The position numbers and the translations under genes are program-made. DNA of 64,000 nucleotides from RYN-230 sp963718305 (lineage in GTDB: Bacteria > Actinomycetota > Actinomycetes > Streptosporangiales > Streptosporangiaceae). The stretch spans positions 496,001-560,000 of the forward strand of contig CAVQZG010000010.1 of assembly GCA_963718305.1 (NCBI GenBank), written 5' to 3'. Position 1 is the stretch's first letter. Every line of letters begins with the position of its first letter. Of the stretch, positions 33,470 to 42,595 are shown one piece after another. The notes beneath the pieces were generated by a model. That model was not told the origin of the DNA and searched no databases. It saw only the letters and a program-made list of their open reading frames with translations.

Positions 33470-34297
33470 ATGGCGGGCGGCTGGTTCCAGCCCATTACTC
33501 CCAGCCGGGATGCGCCGGTCGATATCGACACCAGCGTGGCGCATATCGCCAGGATGCAGAACTACTGGCGGGGCGGGAAAGACAATTTCGCCGCCGACCG
33601 GGCCGCGGCCCAGCATGCTATGGCCGCCTATCCGGACCTGGTGTCGTCGGTCCGGGCCAATCAGGCGTTCCTGTCCCGGTCGGTGCGCTACCTGGCCGGC
33701 GAGGCCGGCGTCCGTCAGTTCCTCGATATTGGCACCGGCCTTCCGGCCGCGGGGAGCGTGCACGAGATTGCCCAGGACCTCGCCCCGGCGAGCCGGGTCG
33801 TGTACGTGGACAACGACCCCATCGTCCTGGCCCACGCCCGTGCGCTGCTGGCCAGCAGTCCGCCGGGCAGCACCAGTTACGTTGACGCCGACGTGCGCGA
33901 CACCTCCTGCGTTCTGGAGCAGGCAGCGGCGGCCCTGGATTTCTCCGCGCCCGTCGCGGTCATCCTGGTCTCGGTCCTGCACATGATCCAAGATCATGAC
34001 GATCCGCACGCGATCGTGGCCAGGCTGATGGGCGCGGTGCCTCCGGGCAGCTTCCTGGCCCTGACCCACGTCGCCTCGGACCTCGAGCCTGAGGCGATGG
34101 CGGAAATGGCCCGCCGCGTGAACCAGCGCGTGGCCCAGCCGACTACCCCGCGCGACTATGCCACGGTCGCGCGGTTCTTCGCTGACCTGGAACTCGTCGC
34201 GCCTGGAGTGGTCCGGGTACCGGAGTGGCGGCCCAGTTCAGCAGAGGCGGCGGCCTCCCCCTCGACCCAGTGGGGCGGCGTCGGCCGGAAGGCCTGA
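33470..34297 (+). CDS. S-adenosyl methyltransferase (DUF574 family)
   Basis: The 275-residue protein is a DUF574/SAM methyltransferase of the actinomycete type: DIDTSVAHIARMQNYWRGGKDNF at the start, then VRYLAGEAGVRQFLDIGTGLPAAG with the SAM-binding glycine motif, VVYVDNDPIVLAHARALL, and AVILVSVLHMIQDHDDP. The family is abundant in Streptomyces and Streptosporangiales, and its substrate is unknown. GGGAGG precedes the ATG at 33470 by eight bases. Confidence 0.9.
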   Translation: MAGGWFQPITPSRDAPVDIDTSVAHIARMQNYWRGGKDNFAADRAAAQHAMAAYPDLVSSVRANQAFLSRSVRYLAGEAGVRQFLDIGTGLPAAGSVHEIAQDLAPASRVVYVDNDPIVLAHARALLASSPPGSTSYVDADVRDTSCVLEQAAAALDFSAPVAVILVSVLHMIQDHDDPHAIVARLMGAVPPGSFLALTHVASDLEPEAMAEMARRVNQRVAQPTTPRDYATVARFFADLELVAPGVVRVPEWRPSSAEAAASPSTQWGGVGRKA

Positions 34298-34389
34298 TCC
34301 ACCCGGCCCCTCCCGCGCCGAATTTTCTGTGCGGGATGCAACCGGCAGGGCGTGGTTGCCGTCGAAGGGGTAACCGGACTGGAGACGCC

Positions 34390-34887
34390 ATGCACACGCT
34401 CAGAACCACTTGCCCGCGGGGCCGTGTGCGCGCGGTATTGGCAGGCGCCGTCGTGACGGCCTCCGTACTGGCCGCAGTGGGCTGCGGGCGAACCTCGGCC
34501 GCCGCGGGCGCGCCGGTCCCCGCCTCGGCGATTGGGCGGCTGACCGCGATAGCGCACCGGGCCGCCACCATCAACGGCGACCCCGCCCCGGCCTGGATCA
34601 CAGCGGTGGTGACCACGCACGCCAACGCGCTCACCTCAGCCACGCCCGGCGACTACGTTCCCGGCTCCGCCCACGTCAGGGTATTCCTGATCACCATGCG
34701 CGGGCGGTTCACCGCCAGCGATGCGCCACGGCCAGCGGGAGCCAAGGCGCCGACCGGCCGGTATCTGTCCCTGGTCGTAGACGCCAGGACCTTCCGGGGC
34801 CTTGACTTCGGCGTCAGCCCCAAACCACCGCCGGTCGCACCCGCCAGCCTCGGGCCGGTCACCTATCTCACCGGCCGTGGGTCCTGA
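34390..34887 (+). CDS. Putative lipoprotein
   Basis: The 165-residue protein has an N-terminal signal with basic start and hydrophobic core (RVRAVLAGAVVTASVLAAVGCGRTS) ending in a lipobox Cys, so it is likely anchored at the outside of the membrane. The rest, with AWITAVVTTHANALTS and a long TGRYLSLVVDARTFRGLDFG strand, shows no recognised domain. GGAG lies upstream of the ATG. It follows the methyltransferase gene on the same strand by 92 bases. Confidence 0.7.
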   Translation: MHTLRTTCPRGRVRAVLAGAVVTASVLAAVGCGRTSAAAGAPVPASAIGRLTAIAHRAATINGDPAPAWITAVVTTHANALTSATPGDYVPGSAHVRVFLITMRGRFTASDAPRPAGAKAPTGRYLSLVVDARTFRGLDFGVSPKPPPVAPASLGPVTYLTGRGS

Positions 34888-34898
34888 GAGCAGGGCAG

Positions 34899-35726
34899 CT
34901 ACGGCTTCCCGGCCCCGGGTGCGGGGGCCGGGAACACGACGACCTGGCCCGTTGGCTCGGCCGCCGGCGGACCGCCATACTCCTGGCCCACGACGTAGAG
35001 CTGTGGCTGGTCGCCGCGGCTGAGCGCGCAGGCGAAGGCACCCCGGTCCAGTTCGGCCGTGGCGAGAACCTCGCCGCCTTCACGTACCCGCACGCAGTGC
35101 CGGTTCGCCACGTCGGCGTACCAGATCGCACCCTCGGCATCGACACAGATCCCGTCGGGATGGTCGTCCCCCGCGTCGGCCCACACTCGCCGGTGGCCCA
35201 GGTCGCCGTCCTGGCCGATGTCGTAGGCCGTGAGCCGGTTGCCGTGGGACTCGGCGACGACCAGCGTGGCGCCGTCAGCCGTGATCGCCATGCCGTTGGG
35301 GAACGCGAGGTCCCCGGCGACCAGGCGGACCGCCCCGCCGGGCGTGGCGAGCGCGATGCTGCCCGGTGCGGGCTCGCCTCCGGGAAAGTCGTACCCGATG
35401 GTGTTCACGTAGGCGTTACCGTCCGCGTCGACCACCAGATCGTTCCACGGCTTGTCAGAGATGGGAGCCAGGTCGGCATGGGTGACCATCGAGCCGTCCG
35501 GCTCGCGGCGCAACAGCCGCCGCCGCGGCGAGTCCACCACCAGCAGCCGCCCGTCGGGCAGGAAGTCGATGCACATCGGAAACGAGGGGACGCTGACCAC
35601 GACCTCGTGGCTGCCGCCGGGGTCGAGCGCAATCACCTGGTGGGCGCCCCAGTCAGAAAACCAGAGCCTTCCGTCGTGCCACCGCGGTGACTCGCCGAAC
35701 GCGATTCCCTCCATCAGCACAGTCAT
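34899..35726 (-). CDS. SMP-30/gluconolactonase family protein
   Basis: The 275-residue protein has the six-bladed propeller pattern of SMP-30/gluconolactonases: FGESPRWHDGRLWFSDW (metal-binding Glu), SVPSFPMCIDFLPDGRLLVVDS, KPWNDLVVDADGNAYVN (Asn ligand) and PDGICVDAEGAIWYAD (Asp ligand). Such enzymes hydrolyse sugar lactones with a divalent metal. The ATG at 35726 is chosen, with a GTG option at 35753. It is convergent with the lipoprotein gene. Confidence 0.93.
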   Translation of the reverse strand: MTVLMEGIAFGESPRWHDGRLWFSDWGAHQVIALDPGGSHEVVVSVPSFPMCIDFLPDGRLLVVDSPRRRLLRREPDGSMVTHADLAPISDKPWNDLVVDADGNAYVNTIGYDFPGGEPAPGSIALATPGGAVRLVAGDLAFPNGMAITADGATLVVAESHGNRLTAYDIGQDGDLGHRRVWADAGDDHPDGICVDAEGAIWYADVANRHCVRVREGGEVLATAELDRGAFACALSRGDQPQLYVVGQEYGGPPAAEPTGQVVVFPAPAPGAGKP

Positions 35727-35790
35727 GTACCGGCAGACGGCCCGCCCGGTCAAAACTCATCGGCGCGGGCCCGCCGCCGGTCAGCCAGCC

Positions 35791-36615
35791 TTACTCCTTC
35801 AGCCAGGCCAGCAGGTCAGCGTTGATGGTCGCCGCCTCCGTCGTGGGCATGCCATGCGGGAAGCCGTGGTAGGTCTTCAGCGTCCCGTGCTGGACCAGCT
35901 TGGCCGACAACGGCCCCGAGTCGGCGTAGGGCACGATCTGATCGTCATCGCCGTGCATCACCAGCACAGGCACCGAGATCCCTTTGAGGTCCCCGGTGAA
36001 ATCGGTCTGCGAGAAGGCCACGATGCCGTCGTAGTGCGCCTTCGCGCCGCCCATCATGCCCTGGCGCCACCAGTTTTCGATGATCGCCTCCGATGACTTC
36101 GCGCCCGGGCGGTTGAAACCATAAAAAGGCCCCGATGCCAGGTCGCGGTAGAAATCTGAGCGATGCTCCGCGACCTGGGCCTGGAATCCGTCGAACACCT
36201 CTTTGGGCAGGCCGCCCGGATTGGCCTCGGTCTTCACCATCAGCGGCGGCACGGAGCTGATCAGCACCGCCTTCGCCACCCGGCTCTCGCCGTGCCGGGC
36301 CAGATAGCGCACCACCTCGCCGCCACCAGTCGAATGGCCGACGTGGACGGCGTTGCGGAGATCGAGATGGGCCGTCACCGCCGCCAGGTCGTCGGCGTAG
36401 TGGTCCATGTCATGGCCGTCACTGGTCTGGGTGGACCGCCCGTGGCCGCGCCGGTCATGGGCGATGACCCGGTAGCCGTGCAGCAGGAAGAACATCATCT
36501 GCGTGTCCCAGTCATCGGCCGACAGGGGCCAGCCGTGGCTGAACACGATGGGCTGCCCGCTGCCCCAGTCCTTGTAGAAGATTTCCGTGCCATCCGTGGT
36601 GGTGATCGTTCCCAT
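35791..36615 (-). CDS. Alpha/beta hydrolase, non-heme chloroperoxidase/arylesterase type
   Basis: The 274-residue protein belongs to the bacterial non-heme haloperoxidase group: TITTTDGTEIFYKDWGSGQPIVFSHGWPLSADDWD, the nucleophile Ser95 in GHSTGGGE, the acid in VLVMHGDDDQIVPY and His in YHGFPHGMP. These enzymes are chiefly esterases with perhydrolase side activity. GAGGAGG precedes the ATG. The 210 bases behind it to the next gene (36616-36825) hold no recognisable gene. Confidence 0.95.
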   Translation of the reverse strand: MGTITTTDGTEIFYKDWGSGQPIVFSHGWPLSADDWDTQMMFFLLHGYRVIAHDRRGHGRSTQTSDGHDMDHYADDLAAVTAHLDLRNAVHVGHSTGGGEVVRYLARHGESRVAKAVLISSVPPLMVKTEANPGGLPKEVFDGFQAQVAEHRSDFYRDLASGPFYGFNRPGAKSSEAIIENWWRQGMMGGAKAHYDGIVAFSQTDFTGDLKGISVPVLVMHGDDDQIVPYADSGPLSAKLVQHGTLKTYHGFPHGMPTTEAATINADLLAWLKE

Positions 36616-36825
36616 GGTCTGCCTCCTCTAGATCGTGCTGGGATGACACTGGCCATCACGGGTGGTCAGTGCCTCCCACCGCCGCTGGCCGGCGGATGTC
36701 CCCGATGTCCCGCCCCAGGTAAGCGCATCCGGCCCCGCCCCTCTCGGGCCCGCAAGGACCCCCCTACCCCCGCAAACGTGATCCTTCACCGGCCGGCCGG
36801 GACGAACAGGCGTCCTCTGGTCTGG

Positions 36826-37299
36826 TTACCGGGTGGGCCGGAGGGCCGCGACGTAGATCGCCGCCGGATTGCCCGGCTCCCATCCGGGCAGCGGATCGAT
36901 CGTGTTGACCTGGACGAAGCCCCTGTGTTCCCAGAAGGCCCGGGTGGCCTCGTAGGGCGGGTAATCAGCCGAACAATCAAGAGTCTTGGCCTCTACCACG
37001 CTGACGCCCTCGGCAGCCAGGTCGCCCAGCACGTGATCGAGGAGCATGGTTCCGGTCCCGCGCCCGCGCCAGGCGGGACCGACCGCGATCCAGAGGATTT
37101 CCGCGGCAACTGGAGACTTTCTCGCCGCCACCGCGAAGCCTGTTATCCCGGCCGTGCCTGCCAGTACCCAGCCAGGGTGGACGGCGCAGTCACGTTCGAC
37201 CTGTCCGGCCACGTCCTCGGTGAAGTAGTCCGGCAGGCTCCGGACGATAGCCGCCAGTGCCGGAAGGTCTCCGGCGGCCAGGCGGCGGACAGCCAGCAT
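36826..37299 (-). CDS. GNAT N-acetyltransferase
   Basis: The 157-residue protein shows the GNAT fold with VRRLAAGDLPALAAIVRSLPDYF, the acetyl-CoA loop GPAWRGRGTGTMLLDHVLGDLAA, and a C-terminal YPPYEATRAFWEHRGFVQVNTIDPLPGWE. This ending is characteristic of a GNAT subgroup without a known substrate. The ATG at 37299 begins the conserved part. It lies 44 bases downstream of another GNAT gene on the same strand; the two are not closely alike but may share an mRNA. Confidence 0.88.
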   Translation of the reverse strand: MLAVRRLAAGDLPALAAIVRSLPDYFTEDVAGQVERDCAVHPGWVLAGTAGITGFAVAARKSPVAAEILWIAVGPAWRGRGTGTMLLDHVLGDLAAEGVSVVEAKTLDCSADYPPYEATRAFWEHRGFVQVNTIDPLPGWEPGNPAAIYVAALRPTR

Positions 37300-37343
37300 G
37301 CCGACAGTCTCTCCCTGCACGGCCTGAGTCGGCCAGGGCCTGG

Positions 37344-37766
37344 TTAGCGGAGCCGCTTCAGCAGGTGGATCTGGTCGTGCCCGCGCGGGTAGGCGGGCGT
37401 GCGCCCGCATTCCTGGTAACCGAACCGGGCGTAGAAGCCGGGTGCCTGGAAGGAATGCGTGCTCAGGGCCACCTGATCGCAGCCACGCCGCCTGATCTCT
37501 TCCTCGGCCGTGGCGAGCAGCCGGGTACCCAGGCCAGACCCGCGGCAGTCCTCCCGGACCCACAACAGATCGATGTAGCCGCATCCACCCCATGTCCACC
37601 CGAAGAGCCCGGCGTGCAAGTCACCACCCTGGCCACGGGCCGAAATGCTCAGCAGACGGCCGTCGGTCCAGCCGGTCGCCGCCGCGTTGAAGGAGTTGAT
37701 CTCCTCGTCGAGGCGGGCTCGCAGGCCATCACCGGTATCGCTTACTTCGAGTGCGACCTCACCCAT
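37344..37766 (-). CDS. GNAT N-acetyltransferase
   Basis: The 140-residue GNAT protein has the core ARLDEEINSFNAAATGWTDGRLLSISARG, IDLLWVREDCRGSGLGTRLLATAEEE with the acetyl-CoA loop, and the C-terminal APGFYARFGYQECGRTP. The pattern resembles GNATs acting on small amines. It is the first of a tandem pair of GNAT genes and is divergent from the epoxide-hydrolase-like gene. Confidence 0.9.
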   Translation of the reverse strand: MGEVALEVSDTGDGLRARLDEEINSFNAAATGWTDGRLLSISARGQGGDLHAGLFGWTWGGCGYIDLLWVREDCRGSGLGTRLLATAEEEIRRRGCDQVALSTHSFQAPGFYARFGYQECGRTPAYPRGHDQIHLLKRLR

Positions 37767-37864
37767 GGCCTGGCTCCTTGCTGATCGTGGGGAGTAGCTT
37801 CATCGGGGATTCGCGTCATCCTCAGCATCGCTGCGGGACAAGATCCACGGAATGGGGTAAGCGG

Positions 37865-38680
37865 GTGAGCCGGGTAGACGTCGACGGGGTCGGCATCGAG
37901 TATCAGGTCACGGGTGAGGGACGCCCCGTTGTGCTGCTGCACGGCTTCCCCGACTCCGGACGGCTGTGGCGGCACCAGGTGCCGGCCCTGGCCGCGGCCG
38001 GGTTTCAGGTCATCGTCCCTGACTTGCGCGGATACGGGAGATCCAGCCGGCCCGATGCCGTCGAGGCCTACTCGCTCGCCCTGCTGGCCGGAGACATCCA
38101 GGCCGTCCTGGCCGCCGAGCAGGTCAGCCGCGCTCATGTGGTCGGGCACGACTGGGGTGCCGCGCTGGCCTGGGTGCTCGCCACGTTCGCGCCGGATCAC
38201 GTGGACCACCTGGCCGTCCTGGCTGTCGGGCACCCGGCGACGTTCCTGCGCACGCTCGAGCAGCGCCAGCTGTCGTGGTACATGCTGCTGTTCCAGTTCC
38301 CCGGGGTCGCCGAGCGCTGGCTGACTGAGGACAACTGGGCCAGCTTCCGCAGCTGGGCGCGCCACCCTGACGCGGATCAGGTGATCGCTGACCTGGAAGC
38401 CACCGGCTCGCTCACCCCCGGCCTGAACTGGTACCGCGCCAATATGCGGCCCGGAGCCTGGGCCGCGCCGCCGCCGCAACTCCCGCCCGTGCAGGCCCCG
38501 GCCATGGGCATCTGGAGCACTGGCGACATGGCCCTCAGCGAGGTGCAGATGACCGACTCCGCCCAGAGCACCGCCGGCCCGTTCCGGTACGAGCGCCTGG
38601 ACGGACCCGGTCACTGGATGCAACTCGACGCCCCCGACCAGGTCAACCAGCTGCTGCTCGACTTCCTGCCGCGCGGCTGA
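37865..38680 (+). CDS. Alpha/beta hydrolase, epoxide hydrolase/dehalogenase type
   Basis: The 271-residue protein has an Asp nucleophile (Asp96 in VGHDWGAA) instead of Ser, an oxyanion HGFPDSGRLW, and a C-terminal catalytic His in GPGHWMQ. Asp-type elbows mark epoxide hydrolases and haloalkane dehalogenases. The lid region (SWYMLLFQFPGVAERWL) resembles epoxide hydrolases. A GTG start at 37865 follows a weak ribosome site. The substrate is unknown. Confidence 0.88.
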   Translation: MSRVDVDGVGIEYQVTGEGRPVVLLHGFPDSGRLWRHQVPALAAAGFQVIVPDLRGYGRSSRPDAVEAYSLALLAGDIQAVLAAEQVSRAHVVGHDWGAALAWVLATFAPDHVDHLAVLAVGHPATFLRTLEQRQLSWYMLLFQFPGVAERWLTEDNWASFRSWARHPDADQVIADLEATGSLTPGLNWYRANMRPGAWAAPPPQLPPVQAPAMGIWSTGDMALSEVQMTDSAQSTAGPFRYERLDGPGHWMQLDAPDQVNQLLLDFLPRG

Positions 38681-38698
38681 GCAGACGGCCACGAGCCG

Positions 38699-39103
38699 TT
38701 ACCGGAGCTGGCCAGCGGCCTGGAGGTCGTCGAAGAGCAGCTGATCGACGGGCGGTACCCGCGGGCGGTCCGCGTAGGAGAACCAGGCCAGCTCGTCAAT
38801 CTCGCTGCTGGGGGCGAGCGCCCCGCAGTAGTCGCCGGTGTAGCAGCTCATCCGCACGACCGCCCCGTCCGGGTGGGCGCCCGGCTGCTCCGCTTCGTAG
38901 GTGCCCGCGGGCCGGACCGTCTCGGGGATCAGCGTGACGGTCAGTTCTTCGGCTATCTCGCGCAGCAGGGTCTGCAGATCGCTTTCCGCGCCTTCACGCT
39001 TCCCGCCCGGGATGTAGAAAACGTCCCTCCCGCGCGGCCGGGCGCAGAGGATCAGGCCGTTCTCGACGTGCACCCACGCCACCGTGTCGATCAGGACCGG
39101 CAC
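38699..39103 (-). CDS. Nudix hydrolase
   Basis: The 134-residue Nudix protein carries the box GGKREGAESDLQTLLREIAEEL (residues 33-54), with the REIAEE catalytic helix. Its fold surround, DTVAWVHVENGLILCARPRGRDVFYIPGG, and WFSYADRPRVPP are typical of house-cleaning Nudix enzymes that split nucleoside diphosphate derivatives. The start is GTG at 39103. Confidence 0.93.
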   Translation of the reverse strand: MPVLIDTVAWVHVENGLILCARPRGRDVFYIPGGKREGAESDLQTLLREIAEELTVTLIPETVRPAGTYEAEQPGAHPDGAVVRMSCYTGDYCGALAPSSEIDELAWFSYADRPRVPPVDQLLFDDLQAAGQLR

Positions 39104-39158
39104 AATCTGCCCTCATTTCGCGCGGAACAGGGATGCCGGGCCGGTCCCGGCCTGCCTC

Positions 39159-39557
39159 TTATGAGAGCTTGGCCTCCGGCAGGATTGGTTCGAACAATTC
39201 CACGGGGTTGCCCGACGGGTCCTCGGCCACGATCTGTTTACCGCCTACTCCCGTGACGATCTCGCTGCGGAACCGGACCCCGTTGCTGCGCAGCTTCTCG
39301 ACCGTGCCGGCCAGGTTGGTGACCTCGACGCAGAACCGGTTCCAGCCTCCCGGCTGCGGCAGCGTGCCGTCCGCCATGGCCTGGCCGCCGCCAGGGCCGC
39401 CACCCGGCGCGCTGAGCACCAGGCGCAGGTCGCCCCGGGACAGCATGGCAAACGCCGGCGCGGGATGCATCACCTCGGTGAAACCGAGATTCTGGCGGTA
39501 GAACGCGATCGCCGCATCGACATCATTGACGATGTAACGGACGCTTACGGTGGCCAT
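39159..39557 (-). CDS. VOC family protein
   Basis: The 132-residue VOC protein begins VSVRYIVNDVDAAIAFYRQNLGFTEVMHP, has a central WNRFCVEVTNLAGTVEKLRSNGVRF and ends AEDPSGNPVELFEP. This is the glyoxalase/bleomycin-resistance fold, with a likely Glu metal ligand near the end. It is 55 bases downstream of the start of the Nudix gene and may not be co-transcribed. The substrate is unknown. Confidence 0.92.
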   Translation of the reverse strand: MATVSVRYIVNDVDAAIAFYRQNLGFTEVMHPAPAFAMLSRGDLRLVLSAPGGGPGGGQAMADGTLPQPGGWNRFCVEVTNLAGTVEKLRSNGVRFRSEIVTGVGGKQIVAEDPSGNPVELFEPILPEAKLS

Positions 39558-39676
39558 GGGCCTGCCTCCTCAGCTCACGCTGACCTCCTGCGGGTCCCCA
39601 TCATGGCCCGCGCATGCCACCATCATGCTCGGCTGGTGCAGCAGGCCCGCCCCGGGCACCGGCGGCCCGGGCTCCT

Positions 39677-40297
39677 TCAGGCGTTCCGGGCGCGGTAGAG
39701 GTCGCGCAGCAGGGCGATCTCCGCGCCGTGGTGCAGCACTTCCTGATTCACCCACCAGGCCGTCTCGATGAAAGGATCCTCCGGGTCACTGCCATAGGGA
39801 TAAGTGCTGCGCCCGGCGGTGTCCAGGGCCGCGTCGTCGGCGCTGGCCAGCACGGCTCGCCAGGCCCCGGCCCCGGCGTCGAAGGCCGCGATCCCCCCGG
39901 CGGCGTCGCCGCTGCAGCGGTAGTCGTCGCGGGTCAGGGCATGGGTGCCGGCCATATGGTCGGCCCGCAGGGTCAGCATCTCGCTGAGATGGCCGAGCCG
40001 CCAGGCCAGGGTGGTGAACGGCGGTGGCCACGGGTGCGGAAAGGGGGCAGAGTCGCGGCCCCACTCCCCCGCGCCGACCAGGAAGGCGGCGGCCGGTCCC
40101 GGGCCCGCCGCCCGGCGGCGGATCGACCAGCAGCCCGGTACCGGCTCCCAGAGGTACTCGCCGTCGGTCATGGGGACAATCTCGATCGGTGTGCCGGTGC
40201 CGCTATCTCCTTCCGGGCCGGTCATCCGGTCGTGCAGCCGCCGGCACCCCCAGTCGAACTGCTCCAGCAGCGGAACGAGGCGTGGCGGCGCCGGCAT
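39677..40297 (-). CDS. DinB-like (DUF664/mycothiol-transferase-type) protein
   Basis: The 206-residue protein fits the DinB four-helix fold: PRLVPLLEQFDWGCRRLHDRM, a central WRLGHLSEMLTLRADHMAGTHAL and C-terminal ETAWWVNQEVLHHGAEIALLRDLY, with three spaced His residues that can bind a metal. Family members include thiol S-transferases using mycothiol or bacillithiol. GAGGAG precedes the ATG, whose first base overlaps the stop of the upstream glycosylase gene (TGATG), so the two are translationally coupled. Confidence 0.88.
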   Translation of the reverse strand: MPAPPRLVPLLEQFDWGCRRLHDRMTGPEGDSGTGTPIEIVPMTDGEYLWEPVPGCWSIRRRAAGPGPAAAFLVGAGEWGRDSAPFPHPWPPPFTTLAWRLGHLSEMLTLRADHMAGTHALTRDDYRCSGDAAGGIAAFDAGAGAWRAVLASADDAALDTAGRSTYPYGSDPEDPFIETAWWVNQEVLHHGAEIALLRDLYRARNA

Positions 40298-40959
40298 CAG
40301 GCGCTCCTCGGCGTGGCTGGCGCGGGCACGGCCTGGACGCTTCGCCACAGGTACAGGCAGGCCCGGGTCCGGTAGGGGCGCCATGGTTCGCCCATCCCGG
40401 TCAGGGTGGCGGGATCAGGGACAGCCCCCAGGCCGTACGCCCGCATGGCGGCGGTGCGGACGACGAGGTCACCCCGGGCCAGTACGTCCGGCCGGTGCAA
40501 GGTGAAGATCAGGAACACGCTGGCGGTCCACTCACCGATGCCCTTGATGGCCACCAGCGCCTGGGTGGCCTCGTCATCGCTGAGTTCGCGGAGCCGGTCC
40601 AGATCGAGCTCACCCGCCACGATGTGCTCGGCGAGCGAGCGCAGCGAGGCCACCTTGGCGTGCGACAGCCCGGTAGACGTGCGGAGCGTGTCCGGGTCAT
40701 CAGCCAGCAGGGCCTCGGGGGCCGGCGTCCGGCCGCCGAACCGTGCGGTCAGCCGTCCGTAGATGGCGCGGGCTGAGTGAGTGGAGAGCTGCTGGCTGGT
40801 GATCGCGAGGATCAGCGCGCCGTACAGATCGTCGAGCGGCACGTCGAGATCCTCATCGACGGGCCCGAATCGCCGGATCAGCCCGGCCATGACCGGGTCC
40901 GCCGCCGCGAGATGCGCGTCAGCGGCATCAAGCTCCGCACCGTTGGCGTATGACAGCAT
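40297..40959 (-). CDS. DNA-3-methyladenine glycosylase, AlkA-like (HhH-GPD)
   Basis: The 220-residue protein has the HhH-GPD glycosylase core: LYGALILAITSQQLSTHSARAIYGRL, RTSTGLSHAKVASLRSLAEHI, the hairpin-helix-hairpin VAIKGIGEWTASVFLIF and the catalytic Asp in RPDVLARGDLVVR. It removes alkylated bases from DNA. It lacks the N-terminal domain of E. coli AlkA. GAGG precedes the ATG at 40959. It is coupled with a DinB-like gene, a pairing that suggests a role against alkylating or electrophilic stress. Confidence 0.92.
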   Translation of the reverse strand: MLSYANGAELDAADAHLAAADPVMAGLIRRFGPVDEDLDVPLDDLYGALILAITSQQLSTHSARAIYGRLTARFGGRTPAPEALLADDPDTLRTSTGLSHAKVASLRSLAEHIVAGELDLDRLRELSDDEATQALVAIKGIGEWTASVFLIFTLHRPDVLARGDLVVRTAAMRAYGLGAVPDPATLTGMGEPWRPYRTRACLYLWRSVQAVPAPATPRSA

Positions 40960-40994
40960 GCGACCTCGCAGGACGAGTACCCGGACGCTATCAA

Positions 40995-41465
40995 TTAGAG
41001 CCGGCTGAAGGAGGTCTTCATCTCCCTGGTCGCGTCCCGCACGGCAGCGGCCAGCCCCAGGGCGGAGTGCGGGTTGTGCAACGGCCCGGTGCCGTCGCCC
41101 AGCAGCACGCTGGCCATCGCCGCGCCGCGGGGGCTGATCGGCAGCGGGCAGGCCAGGACGGCGAGCATCGTCCGCACGTCTCCTTCGGCGGCGGCGATCC
41201 GGTCGCGGCACAGCGGTGCGCGGGGGGTGTGCGGGACCGCTGGCTGCCGCGCCCGGTCCAGGACGAACCCCCACCCCCGGACCAGGTCCCCGCGTCCGGC
41301 GGGCGAGGTGATCTCCTGAGCGCGGATGGCCAGGAGCCTGCTGGTTCCTGGCGGCCACCCGGCCGCGAGCCGGCTGTCCAGGGAGGGGGCGCACGCCCGG
41401 GCCAGCCAGCGATCGCGGAACCGGTGGCTGCGGGAGCCGGTTCTATGCAGCAGATCGGTGGTCAT
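40995..41465 (-). CDS. Conserved hypothetical protein
   Basis: The 156-residue soluble protein (SHRFRDRWLARACAPSLDSRLAAGWPPGTSRLLAIRAQEITSP, then GWGFVLDRARQP) has no recognised domain. Its N-terminal part looks strongly conserved by composition, and its C-terminal helical part (LGLAAAVRDATREMKTSF) could dimerise. GAGGG precedes the ATG at 41465. It is divergent from a GlxA-type regulator with only 52 bases between the starts, so that protein may regulate it. Confidence 0.65.
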   Translation of the reverse strand: MTTDLLHRTGSRSHRFRDRWLARACAPSLDSRLAAGWPPGTSRLLAIRAQEITSPAGRGDLVRGWGFVLDRARQPAVPHTPRAPLCRDRIAAAEGDVRTMLAVLACPLPISPRGAAMASVLLGDGTGPLHNPHSALGLAAAVRDATREMKTSFSRL

Positions 41466-41517
41466 GCCCTCATCGTCTGCCTCGACACCAGCCCAGAAAA
41501 GTGTCAGCATTGTCATT

Positions 41518-42496
41518 GTGCGCAACTATCCTGCCAATAATGACGTCGCCATCGTCGTCTGCGACGGGGTCACCGTGTTCGAGCTGGGGGTGGCCTGCGA
41601 CGTCTTCGGCGACGAGTGGGCCGCGATCGTCGGCGCGCCCTGGTACCGCTCCTTCGTGTGCGGCATCGCGCCCGGGCCGGTGGCCACCGACAGCGGATTC
41701 CAGATCCTGCCCGAGCACGGGCCGGAGCGGATCCGCAGCGCGGGCACGGTGATCGTGCTGCCGACCGTTTCCGTTACCCAGCGCCCCGGAAGAGCTGCTG
41801 GGCCTGCTGCGGGAGGCGCACGCGCGGGGCAGCCGCATCGTCTCGCTGTGCACCGGCGCCTTCGCCCTGGCCGATGCGGGCTTGCTGGACGGCCGCCGCG
41901 CCACCACGCACTGGACCGAATGCGCCGAGCTCGCGCGCCAGCATCCGCGGGTATCCGTCGACCCCAGAGTCCTGTTCGTCGACGAAGGCGACATCCTGAC
42001 CTCAGCTGGGAGCGCGGCCAGCATCGACCTGTGCCTGCACGTGGTCCGCCTGGACTACGGCACCGAGATCGCCACCCAGCTCGCCCGCCAGCTCGTGGTC
42101 CCGCCCCAGCGCGAAGGGGGCCAGGCCCAGTACATCGACGCACCGCTGCCCGCGCTCGACGGCTCCAGCCTGTTCGCCGGGACCGTCGACTGGCTCCAGG
42201 AGCACCTGCACGAAGCGGTCACCGTCGAGGACCTCGCGGCCCGCGCCGCGATGAGCCCGCGGACATTTGCCCGCCGGTTCCTGGCCGGCACCGGCTCCAC
42301 CCCTTACCAGTGGCTGATCCAGCAGCGCATCCAGCTGGCCCAGCGGCTCCTCGAGAACAGTGACCTGCCCATCGATTCAGTCGCGCAGAAGAGCGGCTTT
42401 TCGACAGGAGCTAACCTGCGCAAGCACTTCACCCGCGCCGTGCACACCAGCCCGCAGGCCTACCGGCGGACCTTCGCCGGCCAGCGCGCCAGCTGA
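41518..42496 (+). pseudogene. GlxA-type regulator (DJ-1/PfpI domain plus AraC helix-turn-helix), frame-disrupted
   Basis: Two overlapping frames form one protein of about 325 residues. The first (from GTG 41518) gives RNYPANNDVAIVVCDGVTVFELGVACDVFG to AGTVIVLPTVSV. The second frame continues with EELLGLLREAHARGSRIVSLCTGAFALADAGLLDGRRAT (the DJ-1 nucleophile Cys) and the AraC domain (MSPRTFARRFLAGTGSTPYQWL, LPIDSVAQKSGFSTGANLRKHF). One extra base in the CCCCGG run near 41784-41789 explains the break. Proteins of this type activate catabolic or stress genes. Confidence 0.88.
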
Positions 42497-42595
42497 GCAG
42501 GCGGCGCTCAGATTGAGACCGGGAGGCCGGCCCCGGCGTGGTAATCAGGGGTGTCGCCCCAACGGTGAACGGCGTCACGACAAGGGGGTCGTGCC

